Shown: positions 1 to 5,595, numbered from the stretch's first letter. The stretch is 6,801 bases of DNA from an uncultured Oscillospiraceae bacterium (GCA_900758315.1 CAAERF010000140.1:1-6801), one strand, 5' to 3'. Notes: generated from the sequence alone by a model not told the origin. A program made the numbers and translations.

Positions 1-291
1 CCTGACAAAGTCCTTGCTTACGCTGGCTGCTCTCCATCTACATACCAGTCCGGAAAACTTACAAACTGTTACGCTCACATGGAGAAGCGTGGTTCGCGAT
101 ATCTGCGATATGCCCTTTACAATGCGACCAAGTACGTCTGCTATTGGAATCCTGTCTTTGCTGAATACCTTGCCAAGAAACGTGCCGAAGGAAAGCATTA
201 CAATGTTGCCTTGTCCCATGCCACAAAGAAACTTGTACGGCTGATCTATGCTCTACAGAAGTCTGGAAAAGCATATCTTACAGCTGCCTGA
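1..291 (+). CDS. IS110-family transposase, C-terminal part (5' end outside window)
   Basis: The frame is open from base 1 to the TGA at 289-291 and gives 96 residues. It starts mid-protein with a KVLAYAG...S..QSGK block, followed by KRGSRYLRYALY and a GKHYNVALSHATKKLVRLIY block. These are the hallmarks of the Transposase_20 (IS116/IS110/IS902) C-terminal domain. It contains the serine used, in this family, with an N-terminal RuvC-like DEDD domain that is not in the window. IS110 transposases act with an element-encoded guide RNA to recombine DNA without classical terminal inverted repeats. The protein ends normally, about 230 bp before the element boundary. Methionine 27 (base 79) is internal, because the frame and the homology continue upstream of it. 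The family call is confident; the subgroup is inferred only from the long 3' tail. Confidence 0.88.
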   Translation, partial: PDKVLAYAGCSPSTYQSGKLTNCYAHMEKRGSRYLRYALYNATKYVCYWNPVFAEYLAKKRAEGKHYNVALSHATKKLVRLIYALQKSGKAYLTAA

Positions 292-307
292 TTTTCTCCA
301 GAGCCTG

Positions 308-463
308 AGCTAACCCCAAGAACCACTTAGCTGGCGCAGCGAACCCTTGACAAACCGAAGCATTCAAATGCTATCCTGATTTTGCGAGGGCTGGCTGGGC
401 TTGCTTTGCTGTTCTCTCCGTCGCCCTCGCTGTTCCAAGACCAGCATTTGAAGGCTGTTTGTC
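308..463 (+). ncRNA. candidate IS110/IS1111 guide RNA (bridge/seek RNA)
   Basis: The tail after the transposase stop folds into nested, separated stems. AGCTAA 308-313 pairs with TTAGCT 327-332. GACAAAC 349-355 pairs with GTTTGTC 457-463. TTCAAATGCT 363-372 pairs with AGCATTTGAA 443-452. GCGAGGGC 384-391 pairs with GCCCTCGC 423-430. The last three share one axis, with internal loops between them and a 31-nt apical loop. Long stems with internal loops are what guide RNAs of this family look like, and IS1111-type elements encode them downstream of the transposase. The exact ends, the strand expressed and the guide segments are not determined from the sequence. Confidence 0.45.
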
Positions 464-483
464 ATGGGCAGCGAATGGTTGAC
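336..483 (+). repeat. direct repeats flanking the IS tail stem-loop
   Basis: GCAGCGAACCCTTGAC at 336-351 and GCAGCGAATGGTTGAC at 468-483 agree at 13 of 16 positions. They bracket the large stem-loop at 349-463; the first copy runs 3 nt into its outer stem. Both end in TTGAC, and the first continues as TTGACA, a consensus -35 hexamer. A further TTGACT is at 504-509, close to the presumed right end, where IS110 elements are known to carry a -35 that becomes active in the circular junction. The promoter reading is inference. Confidence 0.45.
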
Positions 484-521
484 GGATTTTTTCATTTTGG
501 GGCTTGACTTTTAATAGTTAG

Positions 522-728
522 TCTTCGATGAAAGATCTCCGGGCAGAAAAAGAACTTCTGATGCGCACAAAGGATGCACGGTATGAAACATACCGCTACT
601 TTCAAGAACGCAATGCAGAAATACAGACAATTCTTGCCAATGTGGATAGTATCTTTGAAACGGCAAAAGTGCAGTAGCGTGAACAGCAGCCGCGAGCCAA
701 GAAGCGTAGCTACGATATGAGCCTGTAA
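522..728 (+). pseudogene. 3' remnant of a probable relaxase/mobilisation gene, cut by the IS and carrying an in-frame TAG
   Basis: From 522 the frame reads SSMKDLRAEKELL...RTKDARYETYRYF..., then ILANVDSIFETAKVQ up to a TAG at 675-677. The same frame then continues as REQQPRAKKRSYDMSL to a TAA at 726-728. The first part is charged and helical, coiled-coil-like. The Arg/Lys-rich end with a short acidic/hydrophobic tail looks like the C terminus of relaxase/Mob proteins from Clostridia elements. Its place directly upstream of the primase and helicase genes also fits a relaxase. The N-terminal part was displaced by the IS110 insertion. The TAG probably replaces a CAG glutamine codon, since the flanking CAGs and continued coding character suggest one C-to-T change. 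The relaxase class cannot be told from this piece. The ATG at 528 would allow a 49-residue product but is probably internal. Confidence 0.55.
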
Positions 729-732
729 ATCA

Positions 733-801
733 GCAGGGTCTTCCACCCCGCACCCCGGAACCCTGCCGGATGCGTAAGCCCACAGGTGGCTTTCACATCC
801 G
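733..801. other. two adjacent hairpins before the primase gene
   Basis: Hairpin 1 pairs GCAGGG 733-738 with CCCTGC 761-766 and TTCC 741-744 with GGAA 757-760. Hairpin 2 starts on the very next base and pairs CGGATG 767-772 with CATCCG 796-801. Inside it, AAGCCCAC 776-783 pairs with GTGGCTT 786-792, with one bulged C. No T-run follows, so this is not a simple intrinsic terminator. It could be a REP-like repeat, a processing site between the relaxase and primase messages, or a regulator of primase translation, because it ends about 20 nt before the ribosome site. Confidence 0.5.
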
Positions 802-811
802 ATAGGGACTT

Positions 812-1408
812 TTGAAAATAAGAAGGAGGTCAATTTTCAAGAACGACAATTTATTTGAAATCGTAAAACTGAATATTACTACTCGACAGGCTGCAGAAGC
901 CTATGGCTTTCAGCCCAACCGCAGCAGCATGATTTGCTGTCCATTCCATACAGACCGTAACCCCAGCATGAAAGTAGATTCCCGGTTTCACTGTTTTGGC
1001 TGTGGAGCGGATGGTGATGTAATCGACTTCACCGCAAAACTGTTTCAGCTGTCCTTGCGGAAGGCGGCGGAAAAGCTGGTCGCAGATTTTGGACTTTCGG
1101 GGAATCCTGTTTTTCCACTACAGTATCCCAAAATTGTGGAATATAAAAGTCAAAACCCAATCCAAACATTGTACGAGTGCAGCGCGATTCTGGGTGACTG
1201 GCGCAAACGATTTGCGCCGAAGTCAGCAGAGGAAGAACTGCATCCCTGCTTTGTTGCCAGCCTGCATTATACTGATTACATCCAATATCTGATAGAGAAT
1301 CGACATTTTCTCACCGAACATCGGAAGGAGGTTCAACAGATTGCCCAACGAATCCGAAAATACGAGATCGACCATTTCCAACATCCGCAAAATGCTCTCG
1401 CAGGCTGA
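812..1408 (+). CDS. short CHC2 zinc-finger primase-like protein of the element
   Basis: The protein has a DnaG-type CHC2 zinc finger. Numbered from the TTG at 812, the ligands are Cys43, His46, Cys61 and Cys64, in CPFHTDRNPSMKVD...FHCFGCGADGDVIDF. This fold binds template DNA in primases. A helical region without a TOPRIM catalytic domain follows, so the protein is likely an accessory to the VapE-like helicase encoded next rather than a complete primase. Similar CHC2-only proteins of about 180-190 residues precede VapE genes in Clostridia elements. The listed start is the longest open frame, from TTG 812. The Shine-Dalgarno at 823-829 and the family N terminus point instead to codon 839, now AAG, giving an N terminus of (M)NDNLFEIVK. 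The start may therefore be damaged. The 3' end overlaps the helicase gene by 68 bp, implying coupled translation. Confidence 0.8.
   Translation: MKIRRRSIFKNDNLFEIVKLNITTRQAAEAYGFQPNRSSMICCPFHTDRNPSMKVDSRFHCFGCGADGDVIDFTAKLFQLSLRKAAEKLVADFGLSGNPVFPLQYPKIVEYKSQNPIQTLYECSAILGDWRKRFAPKSAEEELHPCFVASLHYTDYIQYLIENRHFLTEHRKEVQQIAQRIRKYEIDHFQHPQNALAG
823..829 (+). promoter_or_regulatory. ribosome binding site with no ATG behind it
   Basis: AAGGAGG is a consensus Shine-Dalgarno. The normal start distance of 5-10 nt leads to an in-frame AAG at 839-841, nine bases after the site, where an ATG would be expected. The other in-frame candidates fit poorly. ATT at 833 leaves a 3-nt gap, and TTG at 812 lies upstream of the site. 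Confidence 0.6.
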
Positions 1409-2684
1409 AAAAGGTGGTGTTCAGAACACGATTCAAAACTGTGTGACCGTTTTGCAGAACGACCCGATTCTTGCAGATTCCATCCGGCTGAATCTGCTGA
1501 GTGAACGCATTGATATTGTAAAGCCGATGGGCTGGCAGCGTTCTGGCCCTACACTGACCGACATGGATATGATGTACATTCTTCGTAGAATGGAAAAGTA
1601 TGGTCTGTACAGCGAAAAACGAGTGTCTGCGGCAATTCGCATTGTTGCCAATGAGAATCATTACCACCCCATCCGGGACTACTTGAATGAATTGAAGTGG
1701 GATGGCACAGCACGGATAAGCCGCTCCTTGCATCGCTTTCTCGGTGCCGCAGAAGATGAGCTTACCACAGAAGCGTTGAAAATTTTTCTGTTTGGAGCGA
1801 TCAAACGGGTGTTTCATCCCGGCTGCAAATTTGAAATGATGCTTTGCTTGGTCGGTGGGCAGGGTGCAGGAAAATCCTCTTTTTTCCGGCTGCTTGCTAT
1901 CAAAGATGAATGGTTCTCGGATGATTTGCGGCGACTGGATGATGATAACGTGTTCCGCAAGCTGCAAGGCCACTGGATTATGGAAATGTCGGAAATGATT
2001 GCGACTGCCAATGCCAAAAGCATTGAAGAAATCAAGAGCTTTCTCAGCAAGCAGAAAGAAACCTACAAAATCCCGTATGAAACACACCCGGCAGATCGTT
2101 TGCGGCAATGTGTCTTTGCAGGAACGACCAATCGACAGGACTTCCTGCCCCGTGACCGCACGGGAAACCGCCGCTTTATCCCCATCCCGGTGGATGCAAC
2201 ACAGGCTGAAGTACATATTCTGGATAACGAAGCGGAATCCCGTGCCTATATCGACCAGCTTTGGGCAGAAGCCATGACGATTTACAACAGCGGTGATTAT
2301 AAGCTGACATTCAGCCCTGCCATGCAGGAAGCCTTGCAGATTTGCCAGAAAGATTTCATGCAGGAAGATACGCAGGCTGGTATGATCTATGCGTTTCTGG
2401 AAGATTACACGGGTGACCGGGTATGTTCCAAGCAACTTTACACCGAAGCACTGGGCAACCTGAATCTTCCTGCGGAATGGGAAACCCGTGCCATCTGTGA
2501 GATCATGACTGCTGGAATTGCGAATGGCGAAATCAAGGGGTGGATAGCCCATAAAGCAGCCAAACGCTACCCGAAATATGGCGTGCAGAAAGGCTGGGAG
2601 CGTGTAACCGCTGCAAAAGTGGATGCAGATGGTTTCGTAGAACTGACAGACAAAGAAGCCCAACAGATGGGATTTCCGTTTTGA
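1341..2684 (+). CDS. VapE-like superfamily-3 replication helicase
   Basis: This 447-residue protein belongs to the virulence-associated E (VapE) P-loop family, the replication helicases of mobile islands and phages. Residues 106-122 (NHYHPIRDYLNELKWDG) are the typical lead-in. Walker A is GGQGAGKS at 172-179, a Walker-B-like WIMEMSEM is at 212-219, an SF3 motif C GTTN is at 261-264, and the arginine-finger stretch DRTGNRRF is at 272-279. The length matches full-length relatives and no motif is missing. The start is TTG 1341, nine bases after AAGGAGG at 1325-1331, inside the end of the primase gene; ATG 1392 is a weaker alternative. The protein ends in QQMGFPF. It would unwind the excised element at an origin, and a repeat-rich candidate lies immediately downstream. 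Family assignment is firm; the role in this element is inferred from family and position. Confidence 0.9.
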   Translation: MPNESENTRSTISNIRKMLSQAEKGGVQNTIQNCVTVLQNDPILADSIRLNLLSERIDIVKPMGWQRSGPTLTDMDMMYILRRMEKYGLYSEKRVSAAIRIVANENHYHPIRDYLNELKWDGTARISRSLHRFLGAAEDELTTEALKIFLFGAIKRVFHPGCKFEMMLCLVGGQGAGKSSFFRLLAIKDEWFSDDLRRLDDDNVFRKLQGHWIMEMSEMIATANAKSIEEIKSFLSKQKETYKIPYETHPADRLRQCVFAGTTNRQDFLPRDRTGNRRFIPIPVDATQAEVHILDNEAESRAYIDQLWAEAMTIYNSGDYKLTFSPAMQEALQICQKDFMQEDTQAGMIYAFLEDYTGDRVCSKQLYTEALGNLNLPAEWETRAICEIMTAGIANGEIKGWIAHKAAKRYPKYGVQKGWERVTAAKVDADGFVELTDKEAQQMGFPF

Positions 2685-2703
2685 AGGGCTGCTTTACATT
2701 GTT

Positions 2704-2874
2704 GGTTACAGGTCTGGTTACATCTTACAGCTGCCTCAAAGTCGCATCATTCCAAATAATTTCCCTATTTGTAACCATGTAACCTGTAACTGATAAGAAA
2801 AAATAAATACGGAAAATTGCCAGCACACCATTGCAGAAAAAGTTTTCTGTTGTGGTTACAGTCTGTTGGTTACA
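2704..2874. other. candidate replication origin: GGTTACA iterons around A/T-rich DNA
   Basis: The 214-bp gap after the helicase gene holds seven copies of one heptamer. GGTTACA is at 2704-2710, 2716-2722, 2854-2860 and 2868-2874. The inverted form TGTAACC is at 2770-2776 and 2778-2784, with TGTAACT at 2785-2791. The spacings are 12 bp, 8 and 7 bp, and 14 bp. A/T-rich stretches lie at 2747-2769 and 2791-2818. Iteron sets around A/T-rich DNA just 3' of the primase and helicase genes are the known layout of staphylococcal pathogenicity island origins. They could instead be Xis or Int binding sites or operators, since the excisionase gene starts 25 bp after the last copy. I see no good sigma-70 promoter here. 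Confidence 0.55.
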
Positions 2875-2898
2875 AACAAAAACACGGAGGTTTTGCCT

Positions 2899-3186
2899 AT
2901 GAAAGAAGTTCGCGTTTGCGAAGCAATGAAGTCCCCGGTGGGGACTTTAAGCGACGGAACGGTCTTGCATCAGCAAGATGGAGGGACCAAGTCCCGACAA
3001 GTTCCGATCTGGGAGAAAAGCAATCTGACGCTGGAAGAAGCCGCAGCTTATTCCGGCATTGGTATCAACAAGCTGCGTGAAATGAGCGATTCCAAAGACT
3101 GTACCTTTGTTCTCTGGAATGGTACGAAACGGCTGTTGAAACGCCGCAGGCTGGATGAACACCTTGACCGATTATTTTCGATTTGA
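2899..3186 (+). CDS. xis: excisionase (Tn916 Xis-type) with a repeat-derived N-terminal insert
   Basis: This 95-residue basic protein has an ordinary Tn916-type excisionase in residues 35-95. VPIWEKSNLTLEEAAAYSGI and GINKLREM form a winged-helix/MerR-like DNA-binding unit, followed by VLWNGTKRLLKRRRLDEHL. Such proteins bend DNA at the element ends and steer the integrase towards excision. The start is ATG 2899, eight bases after GGAGG at 2886-2890; an in-frame ATG at 2866 has no ribosome site. Residues 4-34 do not belong to the family. They are encoded by a 93-bp multi-hairpin repeat inserted in frame, and removing it would restore an N terminus of MKEVPIWEK. The gene precedes the integrase, as usual for this module. 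Whether the enlarged protein works is unknown. Confidence 0.85.
   Translation: MKEVRVCEAMKSPVGTLSDGTVLHQQDGGTKSRQVPIWEKSNLTLEEAAAYSGIGINKLREMSDSKDCTFVLWNGTKRLLKRRRLDEHLDRLFSI
2908..3000 (+). repeat. multi-hairpin repeat, copy A (inside the excisionase gene)
   Basis: This 93-bp unit starts with GTTC, and GTTC recurs just after it (3001-3004), as if a 4-bp target were duplicated. Hairpins are TTCGC 2909-2913/GCGAA 2918-2922; AAGTCCCC 2929-2936/GGGGACTT 2940-2947; CTTGC 2964-2968/GCAAG 2973-2977; and GGGAC 2983-2987/GTCCC 2991-2995. It aligns along its whole length with copy B at 5913-6015, apart from a 10-base segment present only in B. The length is exactly 31 codons and the reading frame through it has no stop. 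Confidence 0.85.
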
Positions 3187-3202
3187 CAATAAAAATGAAG
3201 TC

Positions 3203-3259
3203 GGCAGTTGAAAGCACCTCGGCGGTATGGTATGATTAAGCTGTAGGTTGCTTTCTGCC
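3203..3259. promoter_or_regulatory. inverted repeat enclosing the integrase promoter
   Basis: GGCAG 3203-3207 with GAAAGCA 3210-3216 and CCT 3217-3219 pairs with AGG 3245-3247, TGCTTTC 3249-3255 and CTGCC 3255-3259, with small bulges. The left arm covers the -35 box and the right arm the start of the transcript, with the -10 in the loop. As DNA it resembles an operator. In a read-through message from xis it would form a hairpin just before the integrase ribosome site (GGAGG 3266-3270). A promoter transcript would carry only the right arm. Confidence 0.5.
3208..3236 (+). promoter_or_regulatory. sigma-70 promoter of the integrase
   Basis: A -35 TTGAAA at 3208-3213 is separated by exactly 17 bp from a -10 TATGAT at 3231-3236. 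Each hexamer has one mismatch to consensus. Transcription would begin near 3243, about 36 bases before the integrase start at 3279. This lets int and the nuclease-like gene be expressed apart from xis. Confidence 0.6.
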
Positions 3260-3278
3260 AACAATGGAGGACATAACG

Positions 3279-4547
3279 ATGGCAGAAAGAAGAAAAGACT
3301 CAAAGAAGCGTGTTCTAAAGGAAGGTGAATATCAGCGCAGTAACGGAACGTATGAGTACCGCTGGCGCAGTGAAAACGGCAAGCGCAACAATGTGTCCGC
3401 CAAAAGTCTGGAAGAACTTCGTGAGAAAGAAGCAGAGATTCAGCGTGACCGCAGTGATGGCATTCGTTCGGAAGCGCGGAACACGACCATCAATGACATT
3501 CACGAGCAGTGGCTGCAACTGAAAAAGGGGCTGAAAGCCAACACACTGGTCAATTACGAGTATATGTACAAGATGTACGTATTCCCGGAGTTTGGAAAGC
3601 GGAAGGTCGGAAGCCTGAAAAAGTCGGATGTGCGGCGGTTTTACAATGGCCTTGTGGATTCGCAGCGTCTGAAAGTGGCAACGGTGGAGAACATCCATAC
3701 AGTGCTGCATCAGGTGCTGGATTTTGCGGTTGAGGACGAGTATCTCCGCATCAATCCATCCGATAATGCGTTGAAAGAGTTGAAGCAGACGCACAATCTG
3801 GACAGCGAACGCCGCAAGGCTCTGACCGCAGGCCAGCAGAAGCTGTTGATGGACTTCTTGAAAAACAGTGAGAAGTACAATCACTGGCTTCCCATCATTA
3901 CTGTGATGGTGGAATGTGGTCTCCGTGCTGGTGAGGCAACGGGTTTGCGCTGGGAGGACATCAACCTTGATACGGGTGAAATCAGTGTAAATCACACGTT
4001 GATTTATTGCAGCCACCGGGAGAAAGGTTGTCTGTACGGAATCAATACACCCAAAACGGAAGCTGGAAATCGAATTGTGCCTATGACTCCGGCAGTCAAG
4101 GCTGCTTTTGTACAAGAGCGAGAGTATCAGAAGAAAACTGGAATTTCCTGCAAGGTGACAATTGATGGCTATACGGATTTTATTTTTGTAAACCGTTTTG
4201 GCGAGTGCCAGCATCACAGCACCATCAATAAAGGCATTGACCGTATCATCCGCGACTGCAACGAGGAACAGCTGGCAAAATGCGAAAGCGGTACAATTAA
4301 GCCGAAGAACCTTGTCCTGCTTCCGAAGTTTAGTTGCCATTCCTTGCGGCACACCTGCGCTACCCGGCTTTGCGAGGCCGGAATCAACATGAAGGTCATT
4401 CAAGACGTACTGGGCCACGCCGATATTACCACTACCATGAACATCTACACTGAGGCCACAAAAAATCTCAAGAAAAAGGAAATCGACAAGTTTGCAGAGT
4501 TCTTATCTGCAACCACGACATTTGAAGGAAAGGAGGAAAATGACTGA
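3279..4547 (+). CDS. int: tyrosine-recombinase integrase, Tn916 family
   Basis: This 422-residue protein integrates and excises the element by strand exchange through a covalent tyrosine link. Domains in order: a Tn916-Int-type N-terminal arm-binding domain at about 5-55 (KKRVLKEGEYQRSNGTYEYR), a core-binding SAM-like domain at about 70-165, and the catalytic domain at about 180-395. The catalytic set is complete: Arg216 (CGLRAGEATGLRWED), Lys259, His354 and Arg357 (HSLRHTCATRL), His380 (LGHADITTT) and nucleophile Tyr390. The start is ATG 3279, eight bases after GGAGG 3266-3270; ATG 3264 overlaps that site and is unlikely. It has its own promoter at 3208-3236. The TGA shares a base with the ATG of the next gene (TGATG), so the two are probably co-translated. 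The three TTACCAC repeats after 5593 could be its arm sites. Confidence 0.95.
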   Translation: MAERRKDSKKRVLKEGEYQRSNGTYEYRWRSENGKRNNVSAKSLEELREKEAEIQRDRSDGIRSEARNTTINDIHEQWLQLKKGLKANTLVNYEYMYKMYVFPEFGKRKVGSLKKSDVRRFYNGLVDSQRLKVATVENIHTVLHQVLDFAVEDEYLRINPSDNALKELKQTHNLDSERRKALTAGQQKLLMDFLKNSEKYNHWLPIITVMVECGLRAGEATGLRWEDINLDTGEISVNHTLIYCSHREKGCLYGINTPKTEAGNRIVPMTPAVKAAFVQEREYQKKTGISCKVTIDGYTDFIFVNRFGECQHHSTINKGIDRIIRDCNEEQLAKCESGTIKPKNLVLLPKFSCHSLRHTCATRLCEAGINMKVIQDVLGHADITTTMNIYTEATKNLKKKEIDKFAEFLSATTTFEGKEEND

Positions 4548-5593
4548 TGGAAAATAAATCTGTAACCCTCGCAGCGCAGGTTCTTGCCCCGGCAGTGAGC
4601 GAGATTCGTTCTCTGCTGGAAGCTTCCCGTAAAAATGTAGCACAGCAGGTCAATCAGGAACTGCTGTCAACTTATTGGAAGATTGGTGAGATCGTTGTTC
4701 GTTGTGAACAAAATGACAGCATCCGTGCTGCATATGGTGAAAAGACCTTATCGCAGCTTTCCAGGGCGTTGACAAAGGAGCTTGGCAAGGGCTTTTCGCG
4801 CTCGAATGTTTACAATATGCGGCAGTTCTATCTCAGCTATCCAATTTTCCAGACAGTGTCTGGAAAATTGAGTTGGTCGCACTACTGTGAGCTGTTATCC
4901 ATTTCCGATAAGGAGAAGCGCAGCTTCTACGAAAAAGAAGCGGTCAATTCTGGCTGGTCTGTCCGTGAAATGAAACGTCAGGTTGAAAGTTCCCTGTTTG
5001 AACGGCTGCTCTTGTCTCGTGGGGATGCCAACAAGGAACAAGTTTTAGCATTGGCTGAAAAAGGTGTGGACTACACTAAGCCGGAGGACATTATCAAGGA
5101 CCCGTATGTATTCGAGTTTTTGGGGCTGCCGGAAGAAAAGCCGTTCCTTGAAAGCGATTTGGAAGCAGCACTGGTGCGACAAATCGAAGATTTCTTGCTG
5201 GAACTTGGCCGGGGCTTTATGTTTGTCGGCACACAGCAGCGTGTCACAGTGAACAACACCCACTACTATGTGGATATGGTGTTCTACAATAAGATTTTGC
5301 ATGCCTATGTGCTGATCGAGTTGAAAACCACCAAGCTTACGCCCGAAGCTGCCGGACAAATTAATATGTATCTGAACTACTACGCCGCAGAGGTCAACGA
5401 CCCGGAAGATAATCCTCCTATCGGCATCATCCTCTGCACCGACAAGGACAGCATAGCAGCCGAGTATGCGCTGGGCGGTTTGTCGAATCAGATTTTTGCA
5501 TCCCGGTATGTCTTGTATATGCCGAACAAGGAGCAGCTTATTGGACAGGTGGAAGAAGTCTTGAAGCGTTGGCACTCTCACGAAGACGAATAA
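4547..5593 (+). CDS. DUF1016/YhcG-family PDDEXK nuclease-like protein
   Basis: This 348-residue protein is full length for the family. The N-terminal half (about 15-150) is the helical DUF1016_N/YhcG_N domain, with LLSTYWKIGEIV, GKGFSRSNVYNMRQFY and LSWSHYCELLSI. The C-terminal half (about 180-340) is a PDDEXK fold. It contains YVFEFLGL, an acidic LESDLEAALVRQIEDF helix, Asp243 in YYVDMVFYN, Glu258 and Lys260 in LIELK, and Gln271 in GQINMYLNYY. The putative metal-binding D-ExK set is therefore intact. Relatives occur on mobile elements and near restriction systems, but their role is not settled. A nuclease acting on DNA is plausible, and no target can be read from the sequence. Translation is tied to the integrase by TGATG, with AAGGAGG at 4530-4536. 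It is the last gene before the candidate element end, so it is cargo, with a possible defence or element-maintenance role. Confidence 0.9.
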   Translation: MENKSVTLAAQVLAPAVSEIRSLLEASRKNVAQQVNQELLSTYWKIGEIVVRCEQNDSIRAAYGEKTLSQLSRALTKELGKGFSRSNVYNMRQFYLSYPIFQTVSGKLSWSHYCELLSISDKEKRSFYEKEAVNSGWSVREMKRQVESSLFERLLLSRGDANKEQVLALAEKGVDYTKPEDIIKDPYVFEFLGLPEEKPFLESDLEAALVRQIEDFLLELGRGFMFVGTQQRVTVNNTHYYVDMVFYNKILHAYVLIELKTTKLTPEAAGQINMYLNYYAAEVNDPEDNPPIGIILCTDKDSIAAEYALGGLSNQIFASRYVLYMPNKEQLIGQVEEVLKRWHSHEDE

Positions 5594-5595
5594 GT

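Larger units (their letters stand above)
1..521 (+). mobile_element. 3' part of an IS110-family element (IS1111-like arrangement)
   Basis: This segment comprises the transposase end plus a structured non-coding tail, and it stops where another coding frame resumes at 522. The right boundary is not fixed by inverted repeats, which this family often lacks. It is placed by the in-frame TAG at 519-521, directly before the resumed frame, so the true end could lie anywhere from about 485 to 525. A long non-coding stretch after the transposase, rather than before it, is typical of the IS1111 subgroup. The left end is outside the window. Confidence 0.65.

Noticed and set aside
384..463. The IS tail stem-loop as an intrinsic terminator of the transposase gene
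   Set aside because: The stems are broken by internal loops, enclose a large apical loop and have no adjacent T-run. The T-run at 485-490 is separated from them.
1663..1672. TTACCAC matches inside the helicase gene (near 1663) and the integrase gene (near 4426)
   Set aside because: These are isolated single copies in conserved coding sequence, unlike the phased triple at 5596-5627.
1311..2663. Long minus-strand open frame of about 450 codons opposite the helicase gene
   Set aside because: The plus strand carries a full VapE-like protein with all motifs and a ribosome site. The minus frame has no recognisable family features and is a shadow.
2908..3000. CRISPR-like array made of the two multi-hairpin repeats
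   Set aside because: There are only two copies, about 3 kb apart, with no regular spacers and no cas genes.
2817..3080. Plus-strand frame overlapping the excisionase in another phase
   Set aside because: It has no ribosome site, and it reads the iteron region and repeat in a phase unrelated to any protein family.
3315..4418. Long minus-strand open frame opposite the integrase
   Set aside because: The integrase on the plus strand has every catalytic residue. The reverse product has unusual composition and no known motifs.
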